Assembly (NCBI GenBank): GCA_963847615.1
Contig: CAWKAN010000036.1
Coordinates: forward strand, 1 to 64,000
Direction: 5' to 3'
DNA from: Palsa-883 sp963847615
GTDB taxonomy: Bacteria > Pseudomonadota > Alphaproteobacteria > Acetobacterales > Acetobacteraceae
Length of the DNA stretch: 64,000 bases
The notes below the pieces were generated by a model. It worked only from the letters and a program-made list of their open reading frames with translations, had not been told where the DNA came from and made no database searches. Positions 19,482 through 28,611 of the stretch are shown one piece after another (the stretch's first letter is position 1; every line of letters starts with the position of its first letter). The translations under genes and the position numbers were made by a program.

Positions 19482-21116
19482 CTAGCTGCCGCGCGTCGGC
19501 GGCTGGCGCAGCAGGCGCCAGGGGTCGGGCATGGGGCCGGCCGGGATTTCGATCACGGCTGGGATGTCGGCCGCGAACGCCGTGCGCAGCGCCTGGCGCA
19601 GTTCCGTCGGGGAGGTCGCGCGTAGCGCCAGCGCGCCGAAGCTCTCGACGAACTTCTGGAAGTCGGGGTTGCGCAGGTCGGAGGCGATCAGCCGGTTGCC
19701 GAACAACTCCGCCTGGATGCGGCGGACATTGCCATAGGCGCCGTCGTTGACCAGCACGATGACCACCGGGATGCGGTGCTGCACCGCGCTGGCCAGTTCC
19801 TGGGCGTTGAACAGGAAGCCGCCGTCGCCCGACACCGCGACCACCTTGACGTCCGGCCGGGCCACCTTGACGCCGATCGCCGTTGCCACGCCCCAGCCCA
19901 GCGTGCCCTGGTAGCCGGGCGAGATGAACGTGCGCGGCCGGTAGACCGGGAACACCAGGCGCGCGGCATAGCCAAGCTGGGTCAGCTCGTCAACGAAGAT
20001 GCCGTCCTCCGGCAGCTCGGCGCGAATCGCCTCCAGGTAGCCGATCTGCGGCTGCAGCACCGCGGCCACCGCGCGCTGTTCGGCGCGCAGTGCGGCGAGT
20101 TCATCGCTGCGCGGATCGCGGCGGCGGTTGTGCGCCGGCAGCGCGTCGCGCAGCAGCGCCAGCGCCTCGGCGGCGTCGGCGGTGATGCCGATGGTCGGAC
20201 GCTCGATGCGGTCCAGCTCCTCGGCATCGGCATCGATGCGCACCAGCTTCAGCGCCGCGTCGCTGCCCCATTGCTGCAACTGGGTCTGCAACCGGGTGCC
20301 GACGGCGAGCACGGCGTCGGCCCGGCCCCACAGCTTGTGGCCCATCAGCACGTTGGCGGCGAGCGGATGGCGGGCGTCGAGGATGCCCTGGCCCATGCGG
20401 TGCGCCACCACCGGCGCCTGCAGCAGCTCGGCGATGGCGGTGACCTCCGCGCTGGCGTGCTGCGCGCCGCCGCCGACGATGATCAGCGGGTGCTGCGCCT
20501 GGCCCAGCAGCCGGGCGGCGCGGGCGATGGCGTCGGGATCGATCGCGGCATTGTCGCCCGGCGCGGCGCCGCGTGGCGCCACCGGGGCGCGGCGCGCCAG
20601 CACGTCGAGGGCGCATTCCAAGGCCACCGGCCGCGGCCGGCCGGAGCGCAATTGCCGGAACGCCTCGTTCACCTTGATCGGCGCCTCGTGCGGCGCGCGG
20701 ATGCGGTCGGCGTGCTTGGTCAGCAGGCGCATGATGGCGAGCTGGTCCGGCAGCTCGTGCAGGTGCCCGTAGCCGCGCCCGATCGCCGCCTGGGCGATCT
20801 GGCCGATGACCGCCAGCACCGGCGCATTGGCGGCATAGGCGGTGCACAGCGCGGCGGTGGTGTTGAGGAAGCCGGGGCCGGGCACCACGGTGTAGGCGGC
20901 GGGCTTGCCGCTGGCCATCGCCATGCCCAGCGCCATGTAGCCGGCGCCCTGTTCGTGGCGCGTGTGGATCGGGCGGATCTTGTCGCCGGCGCCGTGCAGC
21001 GCGTCGAACAGGTAGTCGTTCTGCACCCCGGGCAGACAGAAGATCGTGTCGATGCCGTTGGCGACCAGCGCGGCGACGGTGGCCTCGCCGGTGGTCATCG
21101 TGGTGGGCGTGGTCAT
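19482..21116 (-). CDS. ThDP-dependent enzyme, acetolactate synthase-like
   Basis: A 544-residue three-domain ThDP enzyme. The PYR domain carries FCLPGVQNDYLFDALH and the activating Glu in TRHEQGAGYMALGMAM. The middle domain has LIIVGGGAQHASAEV. The PP domain has the canonical SGDGGFLFNAQELASA with VLVNDGAYGNVRRIQ about 25 residues later. It is the third ThDP enzyme in 15 kb and diverges from a dihydroorotate-dehydrogenase-like gene. The order of motifs fits catabolic acetolactate synthase, sulfoacetaldehyde acetyltransferase or similar enzymes, and I cannot choose between them. Its 3' end abuts palindromic element A. Confidence 0.85.
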   Translation of the reverse strand: MTTPTTMTTGEATVAALVANGIDTIFCLPGVQNDYLFDALHGAGDKIRPIHTRHEQGAGYMALGMAMASGKPAAYTVVPGPGFLNTTAALCTAYAANAPVLAVIGQIAQAAIGRGYGHLHELPDQLAIMRLLTKHADRIRAPHEAPIKVNEAFRQLRSGRPRPVALECALDVLARRAPVAPRGAAPGDNAAIDPDAIARAARLLGQAQHPLIIVGGGAQHASAEVTAIAELLQAPVVAHRMGQGILDARHPLAANVLMGHKLWGRADAVLAVGTRLQTQLQQWGSDAALKLVRIDADAEELDRIERPTIGITADAAEALALLRDALPAHNRRRDPRSDELAALRAEQRAVAAVLQPQIGYLEAIRAELPEDGIFVDELTQLGYAARLVFPVYRPRTFISPGYQGTLGWGVATAIGVKVARPDVKVVAVSGDGGFLFNAQELASAVQHRIPVVIVLVNDGAYGNVRRIQAELFGNRLIASDLRNPDFQKFVESFGALALRATSPTELRQALRTAFAADIPAVIEIPAGPMPDPWRLLRQPPTRGS

Positions 21117-21296
21117 CTGCTGCGTCTCCGTCCCGCGGTGTTGCGGCGGACGCTAGAAGCGGGGCAGCCTGCTGGCAATCGGCCGGCGCCGCACCGCCGG
21201 CGACGCCGCGCGCGCCGCCGGCGGACGGCGCGCGGCGACGGACAGCAAACCGCGGTGCGCGCAGGTGGCAACCGGCGGCAGGTGGAGACGCAAGGA

Positions 21297-22340
21297 ATGA
21301 ACGATCTTCTGGCGACCACGATCGGCGGGATGCGCCTGGGCAATCCGGTGATCTGCGCCTCGGGTGAGCCGGTGATGACCGAGGCCGGCATCCGCGCCGC
21401 GTTGCGCGCCGGCGTGGCGGGCGTGATCGCCAAGTCGGTGAACGAGCGGCCCGAGGCGGCGGCGCAACTGGACCGCGCGGACTACGTCGAGCTGGACGCC
21501 GCCGGCGTGCCGGCGGCGCATGGGGTGTCGTTATTCAACCGTTCCGGCCTGGCCCAGCGCGACCCGCCCGAGTGGTTCGCCGCGCTCGCCGGCCTCGACC
21601 GCGCCGCGGCGCGGGACGGCCAGTTCGTTGCGGCCTCGATCGTGCTGGCCAGCGCCGATGGTGCCGTCGCGTTGGCCGCGGCCGCGCGCCAGGCCGGGCT
21701 GCGCGTGTTCGAACTGAATGTCGGCGCCCCGCACGCCGCCGAGGCGACGCCCGGCGCGATCGTGCAGGAGACCGATCCGGCGCGGCTGGCCGAGCTGGTC
21801 GCGCGGGTCCGCGCGGCGACGGCGGGGATGCAGCTCTGGGTGAAACTGACCGGCCTGTCGTCGAACCTGCCGGCGCTGGCGCTGGCCGCGCAACGGGGCG
21901 GCGCCGACGCGGTGTGCATGATGGGGCGGTTCATGGCCATGCTGCCCGACCTCGACAGCTTCGCCCCGGTGCTGGGGACCTCGGCGGCGTATGGCGGCGG
22001 CTGGGCGTTGCCGATCGTCTGCCGGTTCCTGGCGCTCAGCCGGCGCGCGGTGGGCGCGGGATTTCCGTTGCTCGGCACCAACGGCGTGCGCAGCGGCGCG
22101 GATGTGGCGCGCATGGCGCTGGCGGGGGCTTCGGCGAGCGAGCTGTGTTCGGTGGTGATGCACGAGGGGTTTGCCGGGTTGACGCGGGTGATCGGCGAGT
22201 TGGAGGCGGTGCTGGCCGCGCGCGGGGTGCGGTTCGCCGCGCTGGTCGGGCGTGCTGCCGATGCGTTGCACAGCTATGGCGAGCAGCCGGCGAGGCCGGG
22301 CAGGTGGCGGGATTTCGTGCCAGCCGAAACGATTTCATAA
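21297..22340 (+). CDS. Dihydroorotate dehydrogenase-like FMN protein
   Basis: A 347-residue TIM-barrel protein of the dihydroorotate dehydrogenase/PreA superfamily. Features are GNPVICASGEPVMTEAGI at the N-terminus, ELNVGAPHAAEATPG, the FMN-contacting Lys in LWVKLTGLSSN and GFPLLGTNGVRSGADVARM before the phosphate-binding GASASELCSVVMHEG. The ATG at 21297 follows caagga closely. It diverges from the ThDP gene at 21116. Genuine PyrD is unlikely given the weak active-site match; a pyrimidine-reducing or related flavin role is equally possible. Confidence 0.75.
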   Translation: MNDLLATTIGGMRLGNPVICASGEPVMTEAGIRAALRAGVAGVIAKSVNERPEAAAQLDRADYVELDAAGVPAAHGVSLFNRSGLAQRDPPEWFAALAGLDRAAARDGQFVAASIVLASADGAVALAAAARQAGLRVFELNVGAPHAAEATPGAIVQETDPARLAELVARVRAATAGMQLWVKLTGLSSNLPALALAAQRGGADAVCMMGRFMAMLPDLDSFAPVLGTSAAYGGGWALPIVCRFLALSRRAVGAGFPLLGTNGVRSGADVARMALAGASASELCSVVMHEGFAGLTRVIGELEAVLAARGVRFAALVGRAADALHSYGEQPARPGRWRDFVPAETIS

Positions 22341-22757
22341 CGTCGTGTTTGCCGCCCGCGATGCCCGATCAGCCCCTTGTTTGCCACCGCCGATCGGCCG
22401 GAGCCTTTAGATCGTCGGCAGGCCGGCAAGGTTCGCCACAACGAACACGAAGGCACCGGGGCACCGGGAAGCAAAGTGATCGCGCTTTGGCGTGCAGCGC
22501 CTTGATGTCTTCTCCGTGCCTCTGTGGTAAATCTTTCACTTGCCGAAGATCGGGCACCGCCCCACCCATCCCGAGGCCGCCGAAAACCCGACTTCGGACC
22601 AAACCCCCGGAGCCGGAAGCAGTACCGCTTGCGACGGATTTTCGATTGCCGCGTATCGACAGCCTTGACGTATCGAAACGGTTGACGGCCGGGCACAAAC
22701 CGGCTGAAGCTGCCCGGGAAAACACCATCATCCGCGAACTGTCGATGGAGATGTCCG
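22341..22757. other. Spacer with remnant of a dispersed leader repeat
   Basis: No gene is recognised. Text at about 22440-22545 (gcctctgtggtaaatctttc) resembles similar stretches near 16380, 47630, 59760 and 62870. These commonly precede GxxExxY genes, so they look like scars of such loci. Confidence 0.4.
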
Positions 22758-23738
22758 GTGCGCTTTGGCCTCGCGCCCATCCAGTCCCGGGCACGGTTCG
22801 ACGTGATGTGCGCGCAGGCGAGCCTGGCAGAAGCGCTCGGCTTCGACGTGCTCTGGGCGCACGAGCATCACTCCGGCGGCACGATGTACCCCTCGCCGCT
22901 GATGACGCTGGCGGCCCTGGCCGGGGTCACGGCGCGCATCGAGCTCGGCACCAACATGCTGTTGCTGCCGCTGCACCATCCGCTGCGGGTCGCCGAGGAT
23001 GCGGCGATGGTCGATGTCCTGTCCGGCGGGCGGCTGCGCCTGGGCGTCAGCGCCGGCTATTCGCCCGCCGACCTGCAGGCCTTCGCGGTTGCGCCGGACG
23101 CGCGGGCCAGGCGGATGCGCGAGGGCCTGGCGCTGATCCGCGCGGTCTGGTCCGGCGCGCCGGTCAGCCTCGACACCGAGCTTTGCCGGCTGCGCGACTT
23201 CACGCTGCATCCCAGGCCGATCCGCCAGCCGATGCCGCCGATCTATGTCGGCGCGACCGTCGATGCCGCGATCCGGCGCGCCGCGCGCCGCGGCGACGAG
23301 ATGATCGTCAGCACGACCCAGCGGATCAGCGACATCCCCCGCGTGCTCGGCGTCTATGCGGAGGCGCTGCGTGCGATCGGCCAGCAGCCCGAGGCGAAGA
23401 CCCCGGTGCTCAATCGGATCGTCCACGTGCTGCCCGACGGCGCGGCCAAGCCGGATGTGCTGGCGTTCTTCGCCAAGGGGTTCCTCGCGCTCTACAATTC
23501 CTGGGGCCACCAGAACGTCACCGGACTCGATGCCGGCGCGCGCACGCTGGAACAGATCGATACGGAACAGTTCATCGTCGGCGATGCATCGTTCTGCATC
23601 GATGCGATCACCCGCTATCGGGCGCTCGGCATCAAGGAAATCGCCTGCCTGATGAATTTCGGCGGCCCGGAGCCCGAGGCCGTGGCGCGCTCGATGCGGC
23701 TGCTCGGCGAGAAGGTCATGCCGCGCCTCCCCGCCTGA
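22758..23738 (+). CDS. LLM-class flavin-dependent oxidoreductase
   Basis: A 326-residue luciferase-like monooxygenase (TIM barrel, FMN or F420). Diagnostic stretches are LGFDVLWAHEHHSGGTM, ELGTNMLLLPLHHPLRVAED, the phosphate-binding LRLGVSAGYSPADL and PPIYVGATVDAAIRRAARRGD. It starts with GTG at 22758 (VRFGLAPIQSRA), preceded by tggagatgtccg. The stop overlaps the first base of a mini-palindrome at 23738. It stands alone; the substrate is unknown. A second LLM enzyme is at 59942-61085. Confidence 0.85.
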   Translation: MRFGLAPIQSRARFDVMCAQASLAEALGFDVLWAHEHHSGGTMYPSPLMTLAALAGVTARIELGTNMLLLPLHHPLRVAEDAAMVDVLSGGRLRLGVSAGYSPADLQAFAVAPDARARRMREGLALIRAVWSGAPVSLDTELCRLRDFTLHPRPIRQPMPPIYVGATVDAAIRRAARRGDEMIVSTTQRISDIPRVLGVYAEALRAIGQQPEAKTPVLNRIVHVLPDGAAKPDVLAFFAKGFLALYNSWGHQNVTGLDAGARTLEQIDTEQFIVGDASFCIDAITRYRALGIKEIACLMNFGGPEPEAVARSMRLLGEKVMPRLPA

Positions 23739-23787
23739 TACCAGTGGTCCGAAATGATGAATCTTCCATCAGTTCGGCCGTTGGACT
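23738..23787 (+). repeat. Mini-palindrome, family ATACC, copy 2
   Basis: A 50-bp element beginning ataccagtggtccgaaatga, with the degenerate complementary end cggccgttggact. It shares the inner text atcttccatca with the copy at 23929-23979. Confidence 0.65.
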
Positions 23788-23928
23788 AAACTGCTTCGCG
23801 GTAGTTTTGCTATGGCAGCAACCCCCGTCTGATCGGCGGCCCCCTTGTTGGACGCGGCGTCGGCAGCTTGCTGGTTCCCTGACAGCCCGACCACTAGCGG
23901 TCAATCAGCGTTGAATAGTTTCCAGGTA

Positions 23929-23979
23929 ATACCGGCGGCCCAAAATGCCGACTCTTCCATCATTTTGGGCCGGTGGTAT
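23929..23979 (+). repeat. Mini-palindrome, family ATACC, copy 3
   Basis: A 51-bp element. The left end ataccggcggcccaaaatg pairs with the right end cattttgggccggtggtat, with two mismatches. Confidence 0.75.
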
Positions 23980-24036
23980 CGCGCGCGGGGTTGCCCAGGG
24001 AAGCAGGTGGGGCGGCCGCGCGCCAAACCAAGACTG

Positions 24037-24087
24037 ATACCAGCGGCCCAGCACCAGCCGCTGGGTCAAGACTTTGGGCCGCGGTAT
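24037..24087 (+). repeat. Mini-palindrome, family ATACC, copy 4
   Basis: A 51-bp element with ends ataccagcggccca and tttgggccgcggtat; it is the inverted match of copy 1. The rest of 23980-24414 shows no gene and leads into phnW. Confidence 0.75.
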
Positions 24088-24414
24088 AACAGCAGCCTAA
24101 AATTTCCAGTTGGTCAGGCCGGTTTCGGCGGCTTGTTGCGCGGCTTGAAGCGGAAGGGATCGTTCCCGGTTTCCCGGATGTCACGGTGGTTGAGTGATGC
24201 GGTCGAGCCAGGCCATGGTCATCCTGGCGTCGCCGAACCCCCCGACCCATTCGGCGAAGGACGGGTTGGTGGTGCCCTTTGTCGGGATGAATTGGCCGAA
24301 TGTGTCAGAGCACTGGCTCAGCGTGGTTTTGCCAATGGTTGAACCCTGGCATTTTACAAATGCCTCGCGATGCCGTTCTGTTGCCGTCCAACCATCGACC
24401 GTAAAGGCACCCCC

Positions 24415-25611
24415 ATGGCGACCGCCCCCACTCGCCCCGCCCTGCCGATCAGCCCGCCGATGCGGGGCGAACCTTATCTGCTGACCCCTGGCCCTCTCAC
24501 CACAGCGTTCTCGACCAAGCAGGCCATGCTGGTTGACTGGGGGTCCTGGGACGGCGATTTCCGCGCCATGACGGCCGAACTCCGCAGCACGCTGCTGGCC
24601 ATTGCGGGCGGCGGCGACGAGTACGATTGCGTGCCGCTCCAGGGCAGCGGCACCTACTGCGTCGAAGCCATGCTGGGCAGCCTGATTGCGCGTGACGACA
24701 AGCCCCTGGTGCTGGCCAACGGGGCCTATGGCCAACGGATCGCCAGGACGCTCCACTATCTCGGCCGCGCTCACGCGGTTCTCGACAAGGGGGACTTTTT
24801 GCCGCCGCGCGGCGACGAGGTGGCAAGGTTGCTCGCCGAAGATCCGGCCATCACCCAGGTGATCGCGGTGCATTGCGAAACGAGTTCCGGCATTCTCAAC
24901 CCGGTCGAGGAGATCGCCGCCGCAACCGCCAACGCTGGACGCAAGCTGTTGGTTGACGCGATGAGCAGCTTCGGCGCCGTGCCGCTCGACCTGGCCGGCA
25001 TGGGCTGCGAGGCGATCGTCTCGTCGGCCAACAAATGCATTGAAGGGGTGCCGGGCTTCGGTTTCGTCATTGCCCGCAAGACGGCGCTCGCGGCGGCCAA
25101 AAGCCGCAGCCATTCGCTCAGCCTTGACCTGCACGACCAGTGGGAGGTCATGAATTGGACCGGCCAATGGCGCTTCACGCCGCCGACCCATGCGGTCGCG
25201 GCCTTCCTCGAAGCGCTGCGGCTGCACGCGCGCGAGGGCGGCCAACCCGGGCGGCTCGCACGCTACACGCGCAACCGCGATGTCCTCGTCGAGGGGATGC
25301 GCGGGCTTGGCTTCGAGACGCTGCTGGTCGACGCCTGGCTGTCGCCGATCATCGTGACGTTCTTCACGCCCGCCGATCCGGCATTCGATTTCCCCCGCTT
25401 CTACGACCTGATGAAGCAGCGGGGCTTCATCATCTACCCCGGCAAGCTGACCGTGGCCGACAGTTTCCGGATCGGCTGCATCGGTCAGGTTGACGAGCAC
25501 GTCATGCGCCAGGTTGTGCAGGCAGCGGCAGGCGCTTTGGCAACCATGGGCGTCAGCGGTGCCGCACCGGCCGCTGCTGCGCTCGATGAACGCCAACGGC
25601 TTGCGGCATAG
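24415..25611 (+). CDS. phnW: 2-aminoethylphosphonate--pyruvate transaminase
   Basis: A 398-residue class V PLP aminotransferase that converts 2-aminoethylphosphonate plus pyruvate to phosphonoacetaldehyde plus alanine, the first step of the phosphonatase route. PhnW landmarks are YLLTPGPLTT near the N-terminus, LQGSGTYCVEAMLGS, the Asp motif LVDAMSSFGAVP, and the PLP lysine in SSANKCIEGVPGFGFV (about residue 207). The start is ATG 24415 (MATAPTRPALP); a longer in-frame start has no ribosome site. It is followed 33 bp later by phnX and then pbfA on the same strand, which fixes the pathway. No adjacent regulator or transporter is visible. Confidence 0.93.
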   Translation: MATAPTRPALPISPPMRGEPYLLTPGPLTTAFSTKQAMLVDWGSWDGDFRAMTAELRSTLLAIAGGGDEYDCVPLQGSGTYCVEAMLGSLIARDDKPLVLANGAYGQRIARTLHYLGRAHAVLDKGDFLPPRGDEVARLLAEDPAITQVIAVHCETSSGILNPVEEIAAATANAGRKLLVDAMSSFGAVPLDLAGMGCEAIVSSANKCIEGVPGFGFVIARKTALAAAKSRSHSLSLDLHDQWEVMNWTGQWRFTPPTHAVAAFLEALRLHAREGGQPGRLARYTRNRDVLVEGMRGLGFETLLVDAWLSPIIVTFFTPADPAFDFPRFYDLMKQRGFIIYPGKLTVADSFRIGCIGQVDEHVMRQVVQAAAGALATMGVSGAAPAAAALDERQRLAA

Positions 25612-25644
25612 CGCCGCCGCCCAAAGGCCCAAAGGATACAAGCC

Positions 25645-26475
25645 ATGACCTTCAGCTACCGCCGCACCTATCGTGGACCGATCGAGGCCGTGCTGCTCGA
25701 CTGGGCCGGCACGACGATGGATTTCGGCTGCGTCGCACCCGCTGTCGTGTTCGTCGAGGTGTTCGCCCGCCAGGGCGTGCCGATCACCGTCGAGGAGGCC
25801 CGCGCGCCGATGGGCGCGCACAAGCGCGTCCACATTCAGCGCATCACCGAGCTTGAATTGGTCCGCGCCCGCTGGCACGCCGCGCACGGCCGCGCGCCCG
25901 GCGATGCCGACGTCGAGCGCATGTTCGCCGAGTTCGTCCCGCTGCAGCTGCAATGCCTGTCCGACTACTCGACGCTGATCCCCGGCACGCTCGAGACCAT
26001 CGCCGCGCTGCGCGCCCGCGGCATCCGCATCGGCTCGACCAGCGGCTACACCACCGAAATGATGGCGATCAACCTGCGCGACGCCGAGCGCCAGGGCTAC
26101 GTGCCCGACGCCACGGTGTGCGCCAGCGACGTGCCGCGCGGCCGGCCGTATCCCTACATGTGCCTCGCCAACCTGCCGCGCCTCGACGTCTCCACCGTCG
26201 AGGCCTGCGTCAAGGTCGACGACACCGTGCCGGGCGTCGAAGAGGGGCTCAACGCCGGCATGTGGACGGTCGGCTTCGCGGTCTCCGGCAACGAGGTCGG
26301 GCTGTCGCTCGCCGAGTGGACAGCGCTGGCGGAGGCAGACCGCGCCCGCCGCCGCGCCCGCGCCCAGGGGCGCATGCGCCAGTGCGGCGCCCACTACGTG
26401 GTTGACAGCATCGCCGAGATGTTGCCCTGCATCGACGACATCCAGGCGCGCATCGATCGCGGCGAGCGGCCCTGA
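25645..26475 (+). CDS. phnX: Phosphonoacetaldehyde hydrolase (phosphonatase)
   Basis: A 276-residue HAD-superfamily enzyme that cleaves the C-P bond of phosphonoacetaldehyde to acetaldehyde and phosphate. The nucleophile Asp19 lies in LLDWAGTTMDFG. The Schiff-base lysine unique to phosphonatases is Lys60 in MGAHKRVHI. The HAD Ser/Thr motif is in IGSTSGYTTEMM and the acidic motif IV in VKVDDTVPGVEEG. A ribosome site (aaagga) precedes ATG 25645. It lies 33 bp after phnW and 5 bp before the pbfA-like gene, so the three are an operon. Confidence 0.95.
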   Translation: MTFSYRRTYRGPIEAVLLDWAGTTMDFGCVAPAVVFVEVFARQGVPITVEEARAPMGAHKRVHIQRITELELVRARWHAAHGRAPGDADVERMFAEFVPLQLQCLSDYSTLIPGTLETIAALRARGIRIGSTSGYTTEMMAINLRDAERQGYVPDATVCASDVPRGRPYPYMCLANLPRLDVSTVEACVKVDDTVPGVEEGLNAGMWTVGFAVSGNEVGLSLAEWTALAEADRARRRARAQGRMRQCGAHYVVDSIAEMLPCIDDIQARIDRGERP

Positions 26476-26480
26476 CGCCG

Positions 26481-27869
26481 ATGGCGCAGCGGCACCGGCC
26501 CGCGGAGGGCGAGAGCGACGTCAACCTCTCGCCGCTGCGCCGCGCCTGGCAGCAGCGCCATGTCGGTCCCGCCGGACGGGCGATGGTCGAGGCGGACGCG
26601 CGGCTGTTCCTGCACCAGAGCGTCTCCTCGCCCTGCCTCACCGCCATCCGCCGCGCCGAGGGCATCTGGATCGAGGATGCCGACGGCCACCGCGCCATGG
26701 ATTTCCACGGCAACAGCGTCCACCACATCGGCTACGGCCATCCCCGGCTGAAGGCGGCGATCGCGCGGCAGATGGACGAGCTGCCGTTCGCGCCGCGCCG
26801 TTTCACCAACGAGCCGGCGATCGCGCTCGCCCGCAAGCTCGCCGCCATCGCGCCGGCGGGGCTCGAAAAAATGCTGTTCACCACTGGTGGATCGGACGCC
26901 ATCGAGGTCGCGCTGAAGCTGGCCCGCGCCGCCACGGGGCGCTTCAAGACCGTATCGTTCTGGGACAGCTTCCACGGCGCCGGGTTCGCCGCCGCCGGCC
27001 TCGGCGGCGAGCAGATGTTCCGCTCCGGCCCGATCGGCCCGCTGCTGCCCGGCACCGAGCACGTCGCCCCCTTCGCCTGCTTCCGCTGCCCGTACGGCCA
27101 TCGCGCCGCCTGGCCCGGCCCCGACCTGGCGCGCTGCGGCATGGCCTGCGCCGGCTACCTGGGCTACGTGCTCGAACGCGAGGGCGACGTCGCCGCCGTG
27201 GTCGCCGAGCCGGCGCGCGCCACCGCGACCTTCGCGCCGCCCGGCTTCTGGCAGGAAGTGCGCCGCGCCTGCGACGCGCATGGCGCACTGCTGATCTTCG
27301 ACGAGATCCCGACCGGCCTCGGCAAGACCGGCGCGATGTTCGCCGCCGAGCACGAGGGCGTCGTCCCCGACATCGCCGTGCTCGGCAAGGCGCTCGGCGG
27401 CGGCATGCTGCCGATCGCCGCGGTGCTCTGCCGCGCCGAACTCGACGTGGGGGCCGAGTGGGCGTTTGGCCATTACACCCACGAAAAGAACCCGCTCACC
27501 GCCCGCGCGGCACTCACCACCATCGAGATCATCGAGGACGAGGCCCTGGTGGAGAATGCGCGCCGCGTTGGCGCGCTGGCGCTGGCGCGGCTGCAGGACA
27601 TGGCGCGCACCCGACCGCTGATCGGCGAGGTGCGCGGACGCGGCCTGCTGCTCGGCGTCGACCTCGTCACCGATCCCGAAACCCGCGCCCCCGCGACCGA
27701 GGCGGCCGAGCGGGTGATGTACGCTGCGCTCGCCAGCGGCCTCGCCTTCAAGACGAGCATGGGCAACGTGCTGGTGCTGAGCCCGCCGCTGACCATCACC
27801 GCGGCCGAGATGCAGACGGCATTGGATATCCTCCAGGCCGCCATCGACACGGCCGCACGCGGCGCCTGA
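26481..27869 (+). CDS. pbfA: Class III aminotransferase-fold PLP enzyme, likely (R)-1-hydroxy-2-aminoethylphosphonate ammonia-lyase
   Basis: A 462-residue fold-type I PLP enzyme of the class III (omega-aminotransferase) family. The PLP lysine is Lys303 in VLGKALGGGMLP; other motifs are LFTTGGSDAIEVALKLAR, the Asp pair in LIFDEIPTGLGKTG and FGHYTHEKNPLTARAAL. Class III proteins that sit beside phnW and phnX have been described as PbfA, a lyase turning (R)-1-hydroxy-2-aminoethylphosphonate into phosphonoacetaldehyde and ammonia, which widens the substrate range of the pathway. The 5-bp spacing after phnX supports this. A plain aminotransferase on another amine is the main alternative. Confidence 0.8.
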   Translation: MAQRHRPAEGESDVNLSPLRRAWQQRHVGPAGRAMVEADARLFLHQSVSSPCLTAIRRAEGIWIEDADGHRAMDFHGNSVHHIGYGHPRLKAAIARQMDELPFAPRRFTNEPAIALARKLAAIAPAGLEKMLFTTGGSDAIEVALKLARAATGRFKTVSFWDSFHGAGFAAAGLGGEQMFRSGPIGPLLPGTEHVAPFACFRCPYGHRAAWPGPDLARCGMACAGYLGYVLEREGDVAAVVAEPARATATFAPPGFWQEVRRACDAHGALLIFDEIPTGLGKTGAMFAAEHEGVVPDIAVLGKALGGGMLPIAAVLCRAELDVGAEWAFGHYTHEKNPLTARAALTTIEIIEDEALVENARRVGALALARLQDMARTRPLIGEVRGRGLLLGVDLVTDPETRAPATEAAERVMYAALASGLAFKTSMGNVLVLSPPLTITAAEMQTALDILQAAIDTAARGA

Positions 27870-28380
27870 GCGCGGCCAAGGCGGGTGCGGCGCGTGAACG
27901 TCGCGGGGGGGACGACCGGCGCCGTCCGCATGGCCGACGCGGTTTCGATCGGCTTCAAGCTCAGGGCGAGCCACAAGAACGGCGATGGGTTTCGCCAGCC
28001 AATCGGGATTCGCCCCGGCTGCCGGCAAGCTGCTGCAATGGCGATAACCCGCCAGGCTCCCGCTCGGCACCGATTTATACCAGGCGTCCGAATGATCAAC
28101 TCGCCGGTCGTAGCCGCATCGTCATGCCAGCGAAGGCCGGCAGCCACGACTTGCCTTCGTGCAGCAAGCAAAGTCGTGGCTGCCGGCCGGAGCCTGTCCT
28201 CGGGCCGGCCTGACGGGGGCGCACCGCCGATGGGTCAATCCTTCGGACGCCTGGTATGGCACTTAGGCATGCGCGAAGCTCACAAAACCGTGAGCGTATG
28301 GCGTTGGCAGGTGTGGCCTCGGCTCGGAGGTGTCAGGATAAGTCACTGATATAGCTGGATTTCTACGGGCCGCGAGGGGT
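27870..28380. other. Spacer holding a composite palindrome
   Basis: No gene is recognised. It contains the 181-bp element at 28077-28257 and leads to the tRNA-Ser remnant at 28381. Confidence 0.4.
28077..28257. repeat. Composite ATACC-family element, 181 bp
   Basis: The termini ataccaggcgtccgaa and ttcggacgcctggtat are exact complements. The interior contains a second inverted repeat (gccggcagccacgactt with aagtcgtggctgccggc), as if one palindromic element had inserted into another. Confidence 0.75.
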
Positions 28381-28400
28381 TGGCGGAGGGAGGGGGAGTC
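28381..28400 (-). other. Putative att site: copy of tRNA-Ser 3' end
   Basis: 19 of 20 bases match 34321-34340, with the first 17 identical. Nothing else tRNA-like follows, so it is a fragment and not a gene. Confidence 0.6.
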
Positions 28401-28611
28401 TCCGTAGATTGCCCGCAAGACATTGTTTTCATTCATATTTCAATCACCTAGGCAGCAGTCGTTGGTCAAAACGTTGGTCAAAATCGGTGTGTTCCGGACC
28501 ATCCGAGCGTCTATCTCGGTTCGACACCCATTCTGGCATTCGAACCGGAGGCCGCAGGTAGGTGAACGCCGGGGGACGCCTGGCGCAACGCCAGAACCGG
28601 GTGACCTCCAT

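Noticed and set aside
18825..19485. ORFs reading through palindromic element A on both strands
   Set aside because: Their Pro/Gly-rich text recurs at all five elements and derives from the element, not from a gene.
28381..28400. A second tRNA-Ser gene
   Set aside because: Only the last 17-20 bases match; there is no T-arm, anticodon or D-arm.
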